Of a stretch of 64,000 nucleotides of DNA, positions 61,270 through 64,000 are shown in pieces. The notes beneath the pieces are model-generated. The model ran no database searches and was not told the origin of the DNA. It saw only the letters and a program-made list of their open reading frames with translations. The stretch's first letter is position 1; each line of letters starts with the position of its first letter. The stretch spans positions 1-64,000 of the forward strand of contig NZ_VNHX01000019.1 in the NCBI RefSeq assembly GCF_008124885.1. The letters run 5' to 3'. This stretch comes from Sphingobacterium allocomposti (GTDB lineage Bacteria > Bacteroidota > Bacteroidia > Sphingobacteriales > Sphingobacteriaceae). The position numbers were made by a program, and so were the translations under genes.

Positions 61270-62892
61270 TTACTTTCTCGCCGCTTTATAACGTTCAGCT
61301 TCTTCAACGGCCTTCCGGGCGTTCACAATTCCTCCCGTCACGCTGATTTCGTCCAGGTAAACTTTTTTCGTCGCGCCGTCAACCTTGATTTTCACTTTCT
61401 CGTCTACTTTGGATACGGATTTTAATATAATGTCTTTTATCTCTTTTGCTGAAAAGTCCGGATAATAAGCTCGTAACATAGCCGCAAGACCGGATACAAC
61501 GGGCGCCGCCATACTTGTCCCATCCTGCTCTTTATAGGTCGACTCCGGCATGGTCGAATTTATTTTTACGCCCGGAGCAAAGACATCCACCGATTTATAC
61601 CCGTAGTTGGAAAAGGTCGCCAGCAGGTCGCCGTCGAGTCCGGATGATGTGGCGCCGACTGTTATCCAGTTGGATGCCTCCCCAACGATAGCTTCCAAGC
61701 TGTCGGTATAGTACTTCATCGGGTAGTTTTTAACGACGTCGATGTCTTTGGAGTCGTTTCCCGCCGCGTGTACCAGAAGCACATCTTTTTCTTCGGCATA
61801 CTTAATAGCCTCGTCAACAGCTCTCTTGTTGTACACATATCCCTTACCAAAACTCATGTTGATTACTTTGGCACCGTTGTCTACAGCATACCGGATGCCA
61901 TTTGCGACGTCCTTGTCGCGTTCATCACCATCAGGTACAAGACGCACTGCCATAATCTGCACACTGTTGGCTACGCCGTCTATTCCTATTCCATTATGGC
62001 GTTTCGCTCCGATGATACCTGCCACATGCGTTCCATGGTCTGCATCGGGACCTTTGACGTCGCCGTTGCCATAGTGCCGTTCGGTGGCGTCATCATAATT
62101 GTCTCCGACGATGTTCCGTGGATCGTAATCCTTGTTGAGATGATAATCCACCTGCGCTTTGTAGTACTTGACCCCCTCTTCGAGATCCTTATAGAATTTT
62201 TCGAACGTCGTATTGTCCAGCTCGCGCTTGGTCATGCGCAAGGCCATTTTCTGGCGTTCGGAATTCGGCGTGTAGCTGTCCAGATCAGCTTTAACGATGT
62301 CCTTGGGTTCTTTGCCGATTTTCTGGATCATAATGTCGACTTCTTCTTTCAGCCTCCCGTAGTTTAAGTTCCCGAAGTTCGCTTGGTCCAGCTTGCTGGT
62401 ATAATCGCTGATCATCTTCTGGTAAGCCACGAATTCCCGACGCTCCGCTTCGCTCAGGGGAGTTGATGGCAGGACGGAGATGTACTTCGGCTCATACAAA
62501 CGGATAAGACGTGTAACTTCCAGATTGTCGTATTGTACATTCTCTCCCTGTGCGTTGCCCAGAAAGTTCCAGCCATGCACATCGTCTACATATCCGTTGT
62601 TGTCATCGTCTTTTCCGTTGCCGGCTATCTCTTTGGCGTTTGTCCACATAACATCTTTTAGATCTTCATGTTTATAGTCGACCCCCCCGTCCAAAACGCC
62701 AACGATCACCGGAGTCGGTGTTTTTCCTTTCAATAGCTCGTAGGCCTTCTCCGTGCTGATTCCCCGCACGCCATGGGTTTCATAATCCAGATTATACCAG
62801 TTGGGAGGATTTGTATTCTTCGACTGAGCATTACCCAAAAACGGCAGTATGCTCAAGCCTAATAGGGCCCAAAGTTTCAATGTTCTAGTCAT
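61270..62892 (-). CDS. Secreted subtilisin-like serine protease (S8)
   Basis: A 540-residue exported protease. The signal peptide ends near GNAQ23. The catalytic residues are D68 (VLDGGVDYKHEDLKD), H286 (DADHGTHVAGIIGA), N379 (HAAGND) and S460 (QDGTSMAAPVVSG). About 215 residues separate Asp and His, far more than in subtilisin, and the insertion is Lys/Glu-rich. The DDDNNGYVDDVHGWNF segment is typical of Bacteroidota S8 proteases. There is no type IX sorting domain. An upstream ATG at 62916 is less likely. Confidence 0.92.
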   Translation of the reverse strand: MTRTLKLWALLGLSILPFLGNAQSKNTNPPNWYNLDYETHGVRGISTEKAYELLKGKTPTPVIVGVLDGGVDYKHEDLKDVMWTNAKEIAGNGKDDDNNGYVDDVHGWNFLGNAQGENVQYDNLEVTRLIRLYEPKYISVLPSTPLSEAERREFVAYQKMISDYTSKLDQANFGNLNYGRLKEEVDIMIQKIGKEPKDIVKADLDSYTPNSERQKMALRMTKRELDNTTFEKFYKDLEEGVKYYKAQVDYHLNKDYDPRNIVGDNYDDATERHYGNGDVKGPDADHGTHVAGIIGAKRHNGIGIDGVANSVQIMAVRLVPDGDERDKDVANGIRYAVDNGAKVINMSFGKGYVYNKRAVDEAIKYAEEKDVLLVHAAGNDSKDIDVVKNYPMKYYTDSLEAIVGEASNWITVGATSSGLDGDLLATFSNYGYKSVDVFAPGVKINSTMPESTYKEQDGTSMAAPVVSGLAAMLRAYYPDFSAKEIKDIILKSVSKVDEKVKIKVDGATKKVYLDEISVTGGIVNARKAVEEAERYKAARK

Positions 62893-62951
62893 ATGTTTTT
62901 GTTTCGTCACCAACAAATATAGTGCAACTATCGCGCATCTATCGTTAAAAA

Positions 62952-62977
62952 ACGATAAAAGTCGTTAACTTTATCGT
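62952..62977. promoter_or_regulatory. Inverted repeat between divergent protease genes
   Basis: ACGATAAAAGT and ACTTTATCGT form an imperfect palindrome of about 26 bp around GTTAAC-like bases, with a perfect CGATAAA/TTTATCG core (62953-62959 and 62970-62976). It lies between the divergent S8 and S9 protease genes and may be a shared operator. Confidence 0.45.
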
Positions 62978-62992
62978 AAAAACTAACCGATC

Positions 62993-64000
62993 ATGTATAA
63001 AAAAAGAAACTATATGATTATTATTGGAGCTATGGCAATAGCGTGTTCTGATAACATAAATAAGCAGGCAGTAGTTTGGCCTGATGCATCGGCTCCGGTA
63101 GCGGAGAAGAAATCACATCTCCGTATCCTGCATGGCGATACCGTGCCGGACGATTATTACTGGATGAATGATTATTTCAAGAAGGGGCCTGATTCGGGAG
63201 CTGTGGTCAGCTACCTGGAAGCGGAGAATGCATATACTGCGGCGATGATGAAGGATACGGAGGAGCTGCAGGCTTCTTTGTTTGAAGAGATGAAGGGGCG
63301 AATAAAGGAAAAGGACGAGTCTGTTCCGTACCTGAAAAACGGGTATTATTATTATAGCCGGACAGAGGAGGGAAAGCAGTATTATAAGTTTTGCCGCAAG
63401 AAGGGAAGTCTTGATGCCGATGAGGAGGTCCTGCTGGACGTGGATGCCATGGCTGTCGGTTACCCATATTATGCCGTTGGCGGTTTTTCCGTCAGCCCGG
63501 ACAATAGGTTCTTGGCGTATGGAGTAGACACCGTATCGCGGCGGGAATACACCCTTTACGTGAAAAACCTGGAAACCGGCGAAATATTGGCGGATAGGAT
63601 CGACCGGACGACGGGCGGGGCTGTCTGGGCAAACGACAATAAGACCTTGTTTTATACCGCTAAAAATCCGGTTACATTACTGAGCGAGAAGATTAAACGT
63701 CATGTCCTCGGCACCGACAGTAGGAAAGATGCCGTGGTTTACGACGAAAAGGATAACACCAATTATATAGGCGTCGAAAAAACAAAAAACAATAGATACA
63801 TTATGATCTATTCAGGAGGGACACTCTCGTCGGAAGTGTTTATCCTGAATGCCGACACGCCGCTGGGTACGTTCCGTTCATTCCAACCGCGCCAAAAGGA
63901 GGTCCTTTATTCCGTGACTGCTTTGGAAGACCGATTTCTGATTTTAACCAACGACAATGCAAAGAACTTTAAGGTCATGGAAACACCGTTGGATAAGACG
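62993..64000 (+). CDS. S9-family peptidase lipoprotein (oligopeptidase B-like), 3' end outside window
   Basis: The open frame runs from ATG 62993 to the last base, 336 residues so far. The N terminus (MYKKRNYMIIIGAMAIACSD) is a lipoprotein signal with Cys18. HLRILHGDTVPDDYYWMND is the typical N-terminal signature of prolyl oligopeptidase/oligopeptidase B, and the visible part is the beta-propeller (FSVSPDNRFLAYGVDTVSRR, AVWANDNKTLFYTAK). The catalytic alpha/beta-hydrolase domain lies beyond the window. A membrane-anchored S9 peptidase probably trims peptides in the periplasm, alongside the divergent subtilase. Confidence 0.9.
   Translation, partial: MYKKRNYMIIIGAMAIACSDNINKQAVVWPDASAPVAEKKSHLRILHGDTVPDDYYWMNDYFKKGPDSGAVVSYLEAENAYTAAMMKDTEELQASLFEEMKGRIKEKDESVPYLKNGYYYYSRTEEGKQYYKFCRKKGSLDADEEVLLDVDAMAVGYPYYAVGGFSVSPDNRFLAYGVDTVSRREYTLYVKNLETGEILADRIDRTTGGAVWANDNKTLFYTAKNPVTLLSEKIKRHVLGTDSRKDAVVYDEKDNTNYIGVEKTKNNRYIMIYSGGTLSSEVFILNADTPLGTFRSFQPRQKEVLYSVTALEDRFLILTNDNAKNFKVMETPLDKT

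Overview
The window reads as chromosomal DNA of a Bacteroidota bacterium, most likely of the family Sphingobacteriaceae (Sphingobacterium/Pedobacter relatives). Signs are several promoters of the Bacteroidota type (TTTG or TTG, 18 to 22 bp, TAnnTTTG), few Shine-Dalgarno sequences, a TonB-dependent receptor, a three-gene succinate dehydrogenase with a single cytochrome b subunit, and an arginine pathway using the acylated-ornithine carbamoyltransferase found in this phylum. I saw no tRNA, rRNA or CRISPR array.

Layout. 1-5.3 kb: a serine beta-lactamase-like lipoprotein, a CoA-binding protein and a large secreted protein of the DUF4965/glutaminase-like family. 5.3-7.3 kb: an AT-rich pair of duplicated secreted proteins, one of which has lost its putative catalytic residues, then about 800 bp without genes that hold two arrays with exact 11-bp periodicity. 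7.3-22.6 kb: the S10-spc-alpha ribosomal protein cluster (rplC to rplQ with secY, map, infA and rpoA). It starts at rplC without rpsJ, and is split between rpsN and rpsH by a terminator overlapping a promoter. 22.9-29.7 kb, minus strand: a phosphate-scavenging cluster (TPR/HTH regulator, TonB receptor, purple acid phosphatase, beta-propeller phytase). 29.9-34.8 kb: an arginine/proline operon (argD, argF', argB, proC, argE), followed by a convergent Lrp-type regulator. 35.4-37.3 kb: a candidate small RNA and an IS110-family insertion sequence.

37.3-48.9 kb: an unrecognised cytosolic protein, ruvC, and envelope or lipid genes (two flippase-like membrane proteins, a family 2 glycosyltransferase, an acylglycerolphosphate acyltransferase, a short-chain dehydrogenase, a lipocalin-like lipoprotein, GDP-mannose dehydratase, a coiled-coil membrane protein). 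49.0-52.7 kb: a very large orphan NtrY-like histidine kinase. 52.9-56.5 kb: sdhCAB. 56.7-62.9 kb: an outer-membrane barrel, a CsbD-like protein, csaA, tadA, superoxide dismutase, recA, nth and a subtilase. The window ends inside an S9 (oligopeptidase B-like) lipoprotein gene.

Most of the window is housekeeping. The parts that look least explained are the 11-bp-phased arrays upstream of the ribosomal cluster, the active/inactive duplicate pair next to them, the candidate small RNA beside the IS110 element, and the IS110 non-coding flank that may encode a bridge RNA.
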